A stretch of 64,000 nucleotides of DNA, taken from assembly GCF_017948405.1 (NCBI RefSeq), contig NZ_CP072844.1, positions 1,550,001 to 1,614,000 of the forward strand, in the 5' to 3' direction. This stretch comes from Psychrosphaera aestuarii (GTDB taxonomy: Bacteria; Pseudomonadota; Gammaproteobacteria; Enterobacterales; Alteromonadaceae). Positions 18,905 to 27,967 of this stretch are shown here, piece by piece. How positions within the stretch are numbered: position 1 is the stretch's first letter; every line of letters starts with the position of its first letter. Both the position numbers and the translations under genes were made by a program. The notes under the pieces were generated by a model. The model did no database searches, was not told where the DNA came from, and saw only the letters and a list, made by a program, of their open reading frames with translations.

Positions 18905-20425
18905 ATGACGGTTATTCGCCAACAAGACTTAATCGATAGTATTGCAGACTCATTGCAGTACATGTCTTACTACCATCCACTTGATTATGTTCAAGCTGTT
19001 GAAAAGGCTTATCACAAAGAACAGAATCCAGCTGCTAAAGATGCGATGGCTCAAATTTTAATTAATTCCCGAATGTCTGCAGAAGGGCATCGTCCTATCT
19101 GTCAAGATACTGGAATAGTAACTTGCTTTGTAAAAATCGGTATGGCTGTGCAATGGGACAAAACCGACATGACAGTGCAGGAGATGGTTGATGAAGGCAC
19201 TCGTCGTGCATATTTGAATCCGGAAAACCCGTTAAGAGCATCAATTGTTGCTGATCCAAACGGCGCACGAAAAAATACAAAAGACAATACGCCTTCGGTT
19301 GTGCACGTCGAAATGGTGCCTGGCGCAGGTATCGAAGTCATGATTGCTGCAAAAGGCGGTGGTTCTGAAAATAAATCAAAAATGGTAATGTTAAATCCAT
19401 CTGACGATATTGTTGAGTGGGTTACTAAAACGTTACCGACTATGGGTGCAGGCTGGTGTCCACCAGGTATGTTAGGAATAGGCATTGGCGGCACAGCAGA
19501 AAAAGCAGCAGTTATGGCTAAAGAATCCTTAATGGATCCAGTTGATATTCAAGATCTTATCGAAAAAGGCGCGGAAACCTCAGACGAGCAATTACGTTTA
19601 GACCTATTAAAAGCAGTGAATGATTTAGGTATCGGTGCTCAAGGTCTTGGTGGATTAACAACCGTTGTTGATATTAAAGTTAAATCTTGCCCAACGCATG
19701 CCGCGTCAAAACCTGTTGTTATGATCCCAAATTGTGCAGCAACTCGTCACGTACACTTTCATTTAGACGGCAGTGGTCCAGCTAAACTTACACCGCCTAA
19801 ATTAGAAGATTGGCCGGAAGTAACTTGGGAAATGGGGAAAAATGTTCGTCGCGTTAATGTTGATAGCATAACGAAAGAAGAAGTGTCGACCTGGAAAGCG
19901 GGCGATACAGTTTTACTAAGCGGAAAAATATTGACGGGCCGAGATGCGGCGCATAAGCGCATCAAAGACATGCTGGATAAAGGTGAAGGTTTGCCTGAAG
20001 GTGTCGACTTTAATGGCAGATTTATCTATTACGTTGGTCCAGTAGATGCTGTTGGTAATGAAGTCGTTGGCCCTGCAGGACCGACTACCGCCACACGAAT
20101 GGATAAGTTTACAGACCTTATGTTAGGCGAAACTGGTTTAATGGGAATGATTGGTAAGGCCGAACGAGGTCCTGCTACTGTTGAGTCAATAGCGAAACAC
20201 GGTTCTGTTTATTTAATGGCCGTTGGTGGAGCAGCCTATTTAGTTTCAAAAGCGATTAAAAAGTCGAGAGTTGTGGCGTTTGAAGACTTAGGAATGGAAG
20301 CAATATACGAATTTGAAGTAGAAGATATGCCTGTATCTGTGGCGGTTGATAGTACGGGAAATAACGTACATGTGACTGGCCCTGCGATGTGGAAAGGTAA
20401 AATTGCTGAGATGAACAAAAAGTAA
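18905..20425 (+). CDS. fumA: Fumarate hydratase, class I (iron-sulfur)
   Basis: Interconverts fumarate and malate in the TCA cycle using an oxygen-sensitive [4Fe-4S] cluster. The 506-residue single chain joins the alpha part (PICQDTGIVTCF) and the beta part (GRDAAHKRI, GPTTATRM). Cysteines in CQDTG, SCPTHAA and PNCAATRH are the likely cluster ligands or their neighbours. It is somewhat shorter than E. coli FumA (548). AGAGG lies six bases before the ATG. It is monocistronic with its own terminator. Confidence 0.93.
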   Translation: MTVIRQQDLIDSIADSLQYMSYYHPLDYVQAVEKAYHKEQNPAAKDAMAQILINSRMSAEGHRPICQDTGIVTCFVKIGMAVQWDKTDMTVQEMVDEGTRRAYLNPENPLRASIVADPNGARKNTKDNTPSVVHVEMVPGAGIEVMIAAKGGGSENKSKMVMLNPSDDIVEWVTKTLPTMGAGWCPPGMLGIGIGGTAEKAAVMAKESLMDPVDIQDLIEKGAETSDEQLRLDLLKAVNDLGIGAQGLGGLTTVVDIKVKSCPTHAASKPVVMIPNCAATRHVHFHLDGSGPAKLTPPKLEDWPEVTWEMGKNVRRVNVDSITKEEVSTWKAGDTVLLSGKILTGRDAAHKRIKDMLDKGEGLPEGVDFNGRFIYYVGPVDAVGNEVVGPAGPTTATRMDKFTDLMLGETGLMGMIGKAERGPATVESIAKHGSVYLMAVGGAAYLVSKAIKKSRVVAFEDLGMEAIYEFEVEDMPVSVAVDSTGNNVHVTGPAMWKGKIAEMNKK

Positions 20426-20483
20426 CGTAAATGTTTAAACAACCTTACTTTTGATATTTTATTGATAAGTTAATATGCCGAAT

Positions 20484-20518
20484 AAAAAAGCCAGTTACCC
20501 CAATGTGACTGGCTTTTT
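20484..20518 (+). terminator. Terminator after fumA
   Basis: The stem AAAAAGCCAGT / ACTGGCTTTTT, extended inward, ends in a T-run. It lies about 60 bases after the fumA stop and 22 bases before the START-domain gene. Confidence 0.88.
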
Positions 20519-20539
20519 GTTTATGGCGGGGTACAAAGT

Positions 20540-21208
20540 ATGCACATTAAGCTGTTTGGAAGGTTATTCGCTTATTTAGTTATTCTGGTTATTGCTTTTA
20601 CTGCAAAAACGGAGAATTTAGACGTCGTTACACAGCCAGCACATAATTCAGAATTCCTAGCTGTTTCAGCTAATGTAACTATTGATGCTCCAATTCAAAA
20701 TGTGTTGCCGTTTTTTCATGGCGGTAATGCTTGTTGGCAATGGCAACTTAGGTGCAAATCGTCAAAAGTGTTAGCTAAATTAGATTCGCGACATCAAATC
20801 GTTTATACGGTTATTAATATGCCTTGGCCATTATCCGACAGAGACCTGATTTTTGATGTGGCTGTAAAAGGCGCGACGGCAACAGCTACCGGATTAATTT
20901 TGGACTCAAATGAAAACAGTTTTGATGAAAACAAAGAAAATAATCCCGTTTTAATATCCTTGAAACCCTACTCGGGCGAACTAGATCAATTAGTACAGAA
21001 TGAAAAACTCGTTAGAGCGATGTCAACAATTGACTACTCGCTTTCGCCGATAAGTGAGCATCAAACCCAGCTATCTATTTATATGCATACAGAGTTTGGT
21101 GGCAGTGTATCGCCATCAATGATCAACACTCGACTCGAAAAGTCAGTACGCAAAGACATTAATGCTTTGTTACAACTGATTAACAAGAAAACACGACCAC
21201 CTTCGTAG
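20540..21208 (+). CDS. START-domain (lipid-binding) exported protein
   Basis: A 222-residue protein with an N-terminal hydrophobic signal segment (residues about 5-22) and then a START-type helix-grip domain. The core block MPWPLSDRDLI is the most recognisable START signature, and the family binds lipids or other hydrophobic ligands in a cavity. The mature protein is predicted to be periplasmic. It ends 65 bases before the triple-adaptor ABC operon and points the same way, so a shared lipid-related job is possible but unproven. A perfect inverted repeat separates the two. Confidence 0.75.
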   Translation: MHIKLFGRLFAYLVILVIAFTAKTENLDVVTQPAHNSEFLAVSANVTIDAPIQNVLPFFHGGNACWQWQLRCKSSKVLAKLDSRHQIVYTVINMPWPLSDRDLIFDVAVKGATATATGLILDSNENSFDENKENNPVLISLKPYSGELDQLVQNEKLVRAMSTIDYSLSPISEHQTQLSIYMHTEFGGSVSPSMINTRLEKSVRKDINALLQLINKKTRPPS

Positions 21209-21227
21209 ACTTAGTGACCACGGCGTA

Positions 21228-21250
21228 ATATCTTAGCGTAATTAAGATAT
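21228..21250. promoter_or_regulatory. Inverted repeat before the ABC operon
   Basis: ATATCTTA (21228-21235) and TAAGATAT (21243-21250) are perfect complements with a seven-base centre. The repeat ends 23 bases before the ATG of the ABC ATPase gene. It could be an operator or a small hairpin in the leader. Confidence 0.45.
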
Positions 21251-21273
21251 GTCATCTTTGACAGCAGGAAGTC

Positions 21274-21969
21274 ATGCTAAAAATAAACAATATAGAAAAG
21301 TCATTTCGTAATGGTGATGAAGTAGTAAAAGCCCTTAACGGAGTATCATTAGAGGTGAAAGAAAATGAGTTTGTCGCTTTTATGGGCAGCTCTGGTTCTG
21401 GTAAGTCAACACTAATGAACATTCTTGGCTGTTTAGATACACCTACTCACGGCGAATATTACCTAAACGGTGAAAATGTTGCGCTAATGAGCGATGAGGA
21501 TTTATCGAAAGTTCGAAATGAACATATAGGATTCATATTTCAAACCTTTCATTTACTACCAAAACTAGATGCGGTAGGGAACGTTAAATTACCCACTCGA
21601 TACTCCAATATCTCAGATGAAGAAGCAACGGAAAAAGCCAAAGCCTTATTAATAAAAGTTGGATTGGAACACAGAATGTTTCACAAGCCCTTCGAAATGT
21701 CCGGTGGTCAGCGTCAACGTGTTGCCATTGCCCGGGCGCTTATTAATGAGCCGACCGTTATATTAGCCGATGAGCCTACGGGTAACTTAGATAGTAAAAC
21801 ATCAGAAGAGATCATGTCGTTACTAACAGCGTTACATAAGCAAGGTCAAACCATCGTCATGGTGACGCACGAAGACGATATTGCTGCTTATGCGCAACGA
21901 GTGGTTAGAATGAAAGATGGGCGAGTGTTAAGTATCGAGTCAAATGATGGAGAAGTGAGTAATGTCTAA
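21274..21969 (+). CDS. ABC transporter ATPase, MacB/LolD type
   Basis: Cytoplasmic ATPase subunit of 231 residues. The Walker A motif is GSSGSGKST (residues 38-46), the signature is MSGGQRQRVAIARAL, and Walker B with the catalytic Glu is VILADEPT, followed by the H-loop MVTHE. The sequence type is that of the MacB/LolD/FtsE branch, which pairs with mechanotransmitting permeases rather than channels that move substrate through the membrane. AGGAAG precedes the ATG. It is the first gene of a five-gene operon and overlaps the next gene by eight bases. Confidence 0.92.
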   Translation: MLKINNIEKSFRNGDEVVKALNGVSLEVKENEFVAFMGSSGSGKSTLMNILGCLDTPTHGEYYLNGENVALMSDEDLSKVRNEHIGFIFQTFHLLPKLDAVGNVKLPTRYSNISDEEATEKAKALLIKVGLEHRMFHKPFEMSGGQRQRVAIARALINEPTVILADEPTGNLDSKTSEEIMSLLTALHKQGQTIVMVTHEDDIAAYAQRVVRMKDGRVLSIESNDGEVSNV

Positions 21970-22918
21970 ACGTTTAATCATCATTTTACTATTGTCATTG
22001 TCCCTACCTACGGACTTGTTGGCAGAGCCGGTGTTACTTACCGGAGAGATTGCTTCGCTAGAAAAACAAATTGTATCGGCACCTAGAACCGATCGCTGGC
22101 AGATTCAAATTCAATGGATGCATGAGGAAGGCACCATTGCAAACGAAGGTGATTTGATTGCTGTTTTTGACTCAGGCTCGATTAAGTCACAAATTAAGCA
22201 AAGTGAGGAACGTCTTGCCGCCGAGCAATTAGTGCTAAAAAAGAAAAAATTAGATCTGCAACAAGCCGTGGTTAATGCTGAAGGGCAATTAAAAATAGCA
22301 AATCTAGAAGTTGAAAAAGCTAAGATAAACGCATCAGTTGTGTCTACTGATGTTAGCAAATATGACAAAGGTAAGTATCAACTTGATCTTGAGCGTGCAC
22401 TCCTTGGAAAAATTCGTGCAGAACAAAACCTCGCAGTAAAAATAAAAGAAAAAGAACTAGAGTTGGTAAAACAAAATATTAACATTACAAAAATACAAGA
22501 AAATTTAGCTTACCAACAAAAGACGCTAGAGCGAGCGTCGGTTACTGCTCAAATTACAGGCCAAGTTACCCACATGATGCATCCTTGGAACGGAGAGAAG
22601 ATTACTGCGGGCTCAATGTTACAGCAGTCGATGAAAGCAATGTTGGTGCAAGGGCAAGGTAGCTATCGGGTGCAAGCTTGGGTTCATGAAATTGATGTGA
22701 ATAAAATTAGCGAGGGTGATACCGCAAGTTTAAAACTTGATGCATTTCCTAATAAACAATATCAAGGCGTTATATCTTCTATAGCAAGCCAATCGGAAAA
22801 AAAAGAAATGTGGAGCAACAGCGCTTATCACCGTCTATATCTTAGCTTTAACGAACAGCCAGAAGTAGAATTGTTACCGGGTATGAGTGTTCAGGTTGTT
22901 GTTGAGGAAAACAAATGA
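21962..22918 (+). CDS. HlyD-type periplasmic adaptor, first of three
   Basis: A 318-residue membrane-fusion/adaptor-like protein. It has a cleavable Sec signal peptide (LLSLSLPTDLLAEP; likely cut near residue 21) and no lipobox. The lipoyl-like half-motifs flank a long Lys/Glu-rich coiled-coil hairpin (residues about 75-190). A beta-barrel segment (WVHEIDVNKISEGDTASLKL) follows. The overlaps at both ends indicate translational coupling. It differs from the two following adaptors in sequence, length and anchoring, so it is not a recent duplicate. Confidence 0.82.
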   Translation: MSKRLIIILLLSLSLPTDLLAEPVLLTGEIASLEKQIVSAPRTDRWQIQIQWMHEEGTIANEGDLIAVFDSGSIKSQIKQSEERLAAEQLVLKKKKLDLQQAVVNAEGQLKIANLEVEKAKINASVVSTDVSKYDKGKYQLDLERALLGKIRAEQNLAVKIKEKELELVKQNINITKIQENLAYQQKTLERASVTAQITGQVTHMMHPWNGEKITAGSMLQQSMKAMLVQGQGSYRVQAWVHEIDVNKISEGDTASLKLDAFPNKQYQGVISSIASQSEKKEMWSNSAYHRLYLSFNEQPEVELLPGMSVQVVVEENK

Positions 22919-23919
22919 GACTACTTACGACTATTGCAGTTATCGCACCATTCTTGTTAGCGGCTTGCGGCTCACAACAGGAAACGGAACAGAGTAACAA
23001 CCTTGTTACCCCTTTATCAGCAACAGGAACATTGATATCTACCGACTCCGCCACTATTTCTCCACCTAGCGTTTCTAGAATGTGGCAATACAAAATTCAA
23101 TATCTAGCCAAAGAGAACAGCAAAGTTAAACAAGGCGATATTGTAGTTCGATTTGACCCTATGCAATTACGAAACGACTTAATGAGCAAGCAAAGTGAAC
23201 TTGATGCCGCTATCAAGGAAAGAGAACAGTCAGATTTGATGCAAGAGCAAACACTTCAAGACCTAAAGCTCGCTAAAGCAGAAGCACAAATGAACCACGA
23301 TAAAGAAAAACGCAAAGCGGAAATTGTCGATGCGTCGCGTTCCCGATTAGAAAAAGAGCGACAAATAAAGCAATATGAAATTGCCACTGCGATATTAGAT
23401 CAAACAGAACAGCGCCTTAGCAACTATTTCGCTAGCAAAGTAGTTAATCAAGAAGTGTCTGATGCCCAAATTAATCGACTTACCCTTGAAGTAAATCGCA
23501 TCAAGGATGAAATTGCATTATTAAATGTTAAGGCTCCTAAAGATGGCATTGTTATGTATGTCACGGAACAAAATGGTGAAAAGCCTGCCGTCGGTGAGTC
23601 AATTTGGCAGGGGCGACGAGTATTAACCATACCATCACTGGATAAAATCGCGATTCAAGCCCAGTTTGATGAGCCTGACACGACGAAAGTACGAGTTGGT
23701 AACGAAGTAAAAATAACGTTGGATGCTTATCCCGAGTTGCCATTTGTCGGCAAAATTACAACCTTAGGCCAATCGTATAAAAATAAATCAAATAGAAACC
23801 CGAAAATAGTTTTTGATGTCATTATTGATATTGAAAGTGTTGATCCAAAAATCATGAGACCAGGAATGAAAGTAAAAGTGGAACTTACATCAGGCATTAG
23901 CACACAAGGAGAAGTGTGA
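22915..23919 (+). CDS. HlyD-type adaptor lipoprotein, second of three
   Basis: A 334-residue adaptor lipoprotein. The lipobox LLAAC puts the acylated Cys at residue 18. A lipoyl-like segment, a long coiled-coil hairpin (about residues 80-205), the second lipoyl half ending in KAPKDGIVMYV, and a barrel domain (AQFDEPDTTKVRVGNEVKI) follow. The start overlaps the stop of the preceding gene as ATGA, and the end overlaps the next gene likewise. Confidence 0.83.
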   Translation: MRLLTTIAVIAPFLLAACGSQQETEQSNNLVTPLSATGTLISTDSATISPPSVSRMWQYKIQYLAKENSKVKQGDIVVRFDPMQLRNDLMSKQSELDAAIKEREQSDLMQEQTLQDLKLAKAEAQMNHDKEKRKAEIVDASRSRLEKERQIKQYEIATAILDQTEQRLSNYFASKVVNQEVSDAQINRLTLEVNRIKDEIALLNVKAPKDGIVMYVTEQNGEKPAVGESIWQGRRVLTIPSLDKIAIQAQFDEPDTTKVRVGNEVKITLDAYPELPFVGKITTLGQSYKNKSNRNPKIVFDVIIDIESVDPKIMRPGMKVKVELTSGISTQGEV

Positions 23920-25109
23920 TGAAATGGCGAATTGGAATTCTGATGTGGGCGGTGCTTAACATTGGTTGTTCGGAGCAACAAGACACAGTACCGACTTACA
24001 AGGTGGTTAAATCATCGCTAGATGTTGTGGTTCCTGCGAGTGGTGAGCTCGAGGCGGCATCAGCAAAAAAAATAAGCTCGCCTGGACGTCAACCTATGAC
24101 AATTGCCTGGTTAGCAGAGGAATATAAAGAAGTGAAAAAAGGTGAGCTAATTGCCAAGTTTGACGGCGAACAGCTCAGCATAGACTCAAGAAAAGAGCAA
24201 TTGGATATCGCACTTATAGAAAAAGACGTATTACGTAAGTCTGCCGAAAAAAGTCAATTAGAAACTGAACTTACTGCAGAAAAAGAACTTGTTGGTCAGG
24301 AGTTTGATTTTGCGAAGAGCTTTACGATAGATGATTTGCGTATTTACTCCCAGTTAGAAATCATAGAGTCAATGGAAAATACTGATTTCTTAAGTGCAAA
24401 AGATGAGTTTTTAGATTGGAAACAGGGCAGTATTCAATCGCAAAATCAAAGTGCGGTTGAAGTACTGGATATTCGAAAACAAGGCCATAACGCTAAACTA
24501 AAACAGCACCAACAAGCACTTGCCTTACTAGAAGTTAGAGCTCCCTTTGATGGCCTTTTAGTATTCGAAAAGAATTGGCGAGGTGAGTCATCAAATGTCG
24601 GTGATACCGTTTTTCCGGGGCGAACAATTGCCAAAATACCCAACTTAGAAAAGATGCTGGCACGTTTATTTGTTCTTGAAAAAGAAGCAATTGGATTAGC
24701 AAAAGGTCAACATGTGGAAATGACTCTTGATGCACTGCCTGACGAACGTTTTTACGGAACAATTATAGAAGTATCCGGCTTTGCACGAACTATAGAGCGC
24801 GGAAGCCCGGTTAAATATTTTGAAGTGACCGTTGGATTAGAACAAGCTGGAGATGAAGTTTTTAGACCCGGTCGTAAAATGAAAGCAAACATTCAAGTTG
24901 AAAACTACCCAGCCGTAGTTGCAGCACCTATTCAAGCTATTCACAATGAAGATGGCAACAATTATGTCTACTTGAAAAAAGGAAATGCTTTTATCAAACA
25001 AATAGTAGAAACCGGGGTGAAAAACCTCTATCTCGTAGAAGTTGTATCAGGTTTGTCAGAGGGAGATGAAATTGCTCTAAGTATTCCAGAGGGTCAAAAA
25101 AATGGATAA
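23916..25109 (+). CDS. RND/MacA-like adaptor lipoprotein, third of three
   Basis: A 397-residue adaptor, the longest of the three. The lipobox LNIGC suggests lipidation at Cys19 (MMKWRIGILMWAVLNIGC). The hairpin is shorter and more acidic than in the two others. The lipoyl half VRAPFDGLLVFEKNW, the barrel domain and a complete membrane-proximal domain (PIQAIHNEDGNNYVYL, GLSEGDEI) make this the most MacA-like member. It overlaps the permease gene by eight bases. Confidence 0.85.
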   Translation: MMKWRIGILMWAVLNIGCSEQQDTVPTYKVVKSSLDVVVPASGELEAASAKKISSPGRQPMTIAWLAEEYKEVKKGELIAKFDGEQLSIDSRKEQLDIALIEKDVLRKSAEKSQLETELTAEKELVGQEFDFAKSFTIDDLRIYSQLEIIESMENTDFLSAKDEFLDWKQGSIQSQNQSAVEVLDIRKQGHNAKLKQHQQALALLEVRAPFDGLLVFEKNWRGESSNVGDTVFPGRTIAKIPNLEKMLARLFVLEKEAIGLAKGQHVEMTLDALPDERFYGTIIEVSGFARTIERGSPVKYFEVTVGLEQAGDEVFRPGRKMKANIQVENYPAVVAAPIQAIHNEDGNNYVYLKKGNAFIKQIVETGVKNLYLVEVVSGLSEGDEIALSIPEGQKNG

Positions 25110-26340
25110 GTTTAAAGTGTTAATGCTTGATGCAATTGCAGAGTTGGCGTCACAGAAATTAAGAACATTACTGACTTTACTAGGCATGATATTTGGTGTT
25201 GGCGCCGTTATCGCCATGTTAAATATTGGTGATGGTGCAGAAAAAGAAGCACTTAAACTCATTGACTCTATGGGTGTGAACAATTTAATTATTCAAGGCA
25301 AACAGTTTAACTCAGATGAATTAAAAGAAGTTCGTCAAGATTCGCTCGGTTTGACTAAATCGGATGTTGCTGCGATTAATGCAACCTTACCATTTGTAAC
25401 TGGTTTTACTGTTGAAAAATATATCGAAACTCACTCTTTATATAGTCAAGAGGGTAAGTCTGATGCAGTAGCAGTGGGCGTAAATGAAACATACTTTCAG
25501 TTAGCGAACCTGTCTCTTAGTCAAGGCCGAGTTATTGATGTTAATGATATTAAAAAAGTCTCACAAGTCGCTGTCCTTGGAGCTGACGTGGCAAAAGCTT
25601 TGTTCCCAAATGGGCAAGCGGTTGGACAACTTTTAAAGCTAAACCATGTCTGGTTAGAAGTGATAGGTGTATTGCAAGCACCGCAATTAAACAAAGATGA
25701 GTTTCAAGGAGTAAAGTTGGGGGGAGATAGAAATCGTGTCTTTATCCCATTATCAACAAGCTTGAAGAAATTTAGCTCAGATAAATTGGCCAGTGAACTT
25801 GATGTAATTAAAGTTTCCATTGAAAAGACATATAGCCCAATTTTAGCGTCCAAGGCCATTTCACAATTGTTATCGGCCCGTCACAGTGGTGTTGTAGATT
25901 ACGACTTATTGATCCCATCGGAATTGCTGGCTCAACAAGAACAAACTCAACAGATCTTTAACATCGTAATGGCATGTGTGGCCGGGATATCATTACTCGT
26001 TGGCGGGATTGGCATCATGAATATAATGCTGGCTAACGTGTTAGAACGTACTAAAGAAATTGGCTTGTTACGTGCTGTGGGAGCCACAAAACAAGACATT
26101 AAGATGCAATTCATTACGGAAAGCTTTGTGATTTCTTTTTTAGGAGGTGTGCTTGGTGTCGTATTTGGTTTGTTACTCTCTGAAATTATCGGCTTTTATT
26201 CGCAATGGGCGGTAACGTGGTCAATGTCGGCTATCGTTCTGTCGTTAGGCATTTGTATGGTGGTTGGCGTGTCATTTGGGGCATTCCCAGCGATTAAAGC
26301 CTCAAGACTAAATCCTATTGAGGCACTACACTCTGACTAA
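25102..26340 (+). CDS. ABC permease, MacB/FtsX-type
   Basis: Inner-membrane permease of 412 residues. One N-terminal transmembrane helix (LRTLLTLLGMIFGVGAVIAML) is followed by a large periplasmic MacB_PCD-like domain and three C-terminal helices of the FtsX domain (from about residue 290; ERTKEIGLLRAVGATKQDI is the cytoplasmic coupling segment). This topology matches MacB without its fused ATPase, which is supplied by the first gene of the operon. No outer-membrane channel gene is present. Substrate unknown. Confidence 0.9.
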   Translation: MDKFKVLMLDAIAELASQKLRTLLTLLGMIFGVGAVIAMLNIGDGAEKEALKLIDSMGVNNLIIQGKQFNSDELKEVRQDSLGLTKSDVAAINATLPFVTGFTVEKYIETHSLYSQEGKSDAVAVGVNETYFQLANLSLSQGRVIDVNDIKKVSQVAVLGADVAKALFPNGQAVGQLLKLNHVWLEVIGVLQAPQLNKDEFQGVKLGGDRNRVFIPLSTSLKKFSSDKLASELDVIKVSIEKTYSPILASKAISQLLSARHSGVVDYDLLIPSELLAQQEQTQQIFNIVMACVAGISLLVGGIGIMNIMLANVLERTKEIGLLRAVGATKQDIKMQFITESFVISFLGGVLGVVFGLLLSEIIGFYSQWAVTWSMSAIVLSLGICMVVGVSFGAFPAIKASRLNPIEALHSD

Positions 26341-26348
26341 ATATAAGG

Positions 26349-26378
26349 AAAATCGGCCGTAAAGTAGCGGTCGATTTT
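26349..26378 (+). terminator. Terminator after the ABC operon
   Basis: AAAATCGGCCG / CGGTCGATTTT (one G-U pair) has an eight-base loop and a T-rich tail. It starts eight bases after the permease stop. Confidence 0.75.
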
Positions 26379-26385
26379 AATTTAG

Positions 26386-26416
26386 CATAGTAATTTAATT
26401 TACATCCGTTACTATG
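26386..26416. promoter_or_regulatory. Inverted repeat before the EamA gene
   Basis: CATAGTAA (26386-26393) and TTACTATG (26409-26416) are perfect complements 28 bases upstream of the EamA start. This may be an operator or part of the preceding terminator region. Confidence 0.35.
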
Positions 26417-26444
26417 CGCACTTATTTTTTTGTTAGGAGTGAAA

Positions 26445-27305
26445 ATGGCGACGTTAGCTGGCTTTATAGCTATTTTTATGTGGGGTATGTTAGCAGCGTT
26501 AAGTGTTTTTACTAATCGTATTCCACCTTTTCAGTTATTATTTATCTGTTTTTCAATTGCGGCATCGTTAGTCTATTTTAAACGGCTTATATCCCGAGAA
26601 CCGCTATTAAAGATGCCTTCCATGAATGTAAACCAATGGGCAGTAGGCGTTGTAGGCTTATTTGGTTTTCATATACTTTATTTTCTAGCTCTTCGATTTG
26701 CTCCACCAATTCAAGCAACCCTAATAATTTATTTATGGCCTTTAATGTTAGGTGTCATGGTTGCCAGCAAAGGTAATAAACGTTTTGCAATACTAGGCGG
26801 TGTCATCGGCTTTGCAGGTACTATTGTAATGATTGCTGGTGGTTTGGAAACAGCTCAAACTAATAGCGAACAAGCCTTAGTCGGTTATCTTTGTGCGGCA
26901 GCGTGCGCGGTTATTTGGGCCAATTACTCTTGGTTTTTATCTAAATCGGCAAGTGACGTCGAAGACATATCATGGGTGGCATTAGTAGTGGCGATAATAT
27001 CACTGGCCTGCCACTTAATATTTGAATCTGGTGTTTGGGACCTTACTACAACTGAACTGGTAATGGTTATTTTGATAGGTATTGGACCGACAGGTGGTGC
27101 TTTCTATTTATGGGACATAGGGATGAAAAAAGGTAACCAGTCCTGGATTGCGTCTTTTAGTTTTGGTACGCCGGTTATTGCATCGCTAGCTTTGTTTTTG
27201 TTTGGTTTTAGTGATCTAACACTATCCATTGTTATTGCGGCTAGCTTGATTGTTCTTGGTGCCGTAGTAAGTAATAGTTTGAGCAAAAAGCAAGAGCTTG
27301 GTTAG
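26445..27305 (+). CDS. EamA/DMT-family transporter
   Basis: A 286-residue inner-membrane protein with about ten hydrophobic helices in two homologous halves, the drug/metabolite transporter (EamA) arrangement. Members export amino acids or other metabolites; this substrate is unknown. A TTG at 26430 would extend the frame, but the ATG at 26445 has AGGAG five bases upstream and is preferred. The second half (ALVVAIISLACHLIF to IVLGAVVSNSL) ends in a short Lys-rich tail, as is usual for the family. It is monocistronic and convergent with rnhA. Confidence 0.85.
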   Translation: MATLAGFIAIFMWGMLAALSVFTNRIPPFQLLFICFSIAASLVYFKRLISREPLLKMPSMNVNQWAVGVVGLFGFHILYFLALRFAPPIQATLIIYLWPLMLGVMVASKGNKRFAILGGVIGFAGTIVMIAGGLETAQTNSEQALVGYLCAAACAVIWANYSWFLSKSASDVEDISWVALVVAIISLACHLIFESGVWDLTTTELVMVILIGIGPTGGAFYLWDIGMKKGNQSWIASFSFGTPVIASLALFLFGFSDLTLSIVIAASLIVLGAVVSNSLSKKQELG

Positions 27306-27361
27306 GTATAATTAGAAGCAATGATTTGCCTTGTTTAGAAAATTGTTACTTGTCCAAAAGT

Positions 27362-27391
27362 AAGGAGCAGGCTTTTAATGCTGTGCTCCTT
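27362..27391. terminator. Hairpin between convergent EamA and rnhA genes
   Basis: AAGGAGCA (27362-27369) and TGCTCCTT (27384-27391) form an eight-base stem between two convergent genes. The T-run is weak on both sides, so it is a probable rather than certain terminator. Confidence 0.45.
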
Positions 27392-27423
27392 AATACTATT
27401 GTAGTCATTACCCTTATATGCGT

Positions 27424-27885
27424 TTAACCGACAAACCCTTCATCCACTAACAAATCTGAAGACTCAGCTGCGGCCCTGGCTAGGTCATCGACGATTTCAT
27501 TTTCAGTATGTCCGCTATGGCCTTTTACCCAATGCCAAGCAATCGTGTGATCCTGAACCGCGTTGTCCAATGCTTTCCACAAATCTACATTTTTAACGGG
27601 CTGCTTTGATGCTGTTTTCCAGCCGTTACGCTTCCAGTTTTTAATCCACTTTGTTATGCCGTCTTTAACATAGTTACTATCTGTAGTGATATCTATTTTA
27701 CAAGGCTGGCTTAATGCTTCTAAACCTTTGATAACTGCAAGTAATTCCATGCGGTTGTTGGTCGTGTTTTTATAGCCTTGTTTCAATTCTTTTTTATGGC
27801 CATTATAAATTAATAACGCACCGTATCCGCCGGGTCCCGGATTTCCTAGACAAGAACCGTCTGTAAAAAGTTGTACGGATTTCAT
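27424..27885 (-). CDS. rnhA: Ribonuclease HI
   Basis: Degrades the RNA strand of RNA-DNA hybrids (R-loops, Okazaki primers). The 153-residue protein has all catalytic residues: Asp9 (FTDGSC), Glu47 (NRMELLA), Asp69 (TTDSNY) and Asp133 (IVDDLA), with His123 in the flexible loop (KGHSGH). The basic protrusion ([18 protein letters not shown]) is present, as in E. coli. It is divergent from dnaQ, 82 bases apart, the standard gammaproteobacterial arrangement. Confidence 0.97.
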   Translation of the reverse strand: MKSVQLFTDGSCLGNPGPGGYGALLIYNGHKKELKQGYKNTTNNRMELLAVIKGLEALSQPCKIDITTDSNYVKDGITKWIKNWKRNGWKTASKQPVKNVDLWKALDNAVQDHTIAWHWVKGHSGHTENEIVDDLARAAAESSDLLVDEGFVG

Positions 27886-27967
27886 AAACTCATTGATCCT
27901 AATGGGTGATTTTATTTTTAATTACAGAGTATACTCTAAGTATCATTTGCATAGAACATAGTAAACC

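Noticed and set aside
21274..26340. Assignment of the ABC operon as macAB or lolCDE
   Set aside because: The ATPase and permease are separate and there are three adaptors, which fits neither macAB (fused MacB, one adaptor) nor lolCDE (two permeases, no adaptor).
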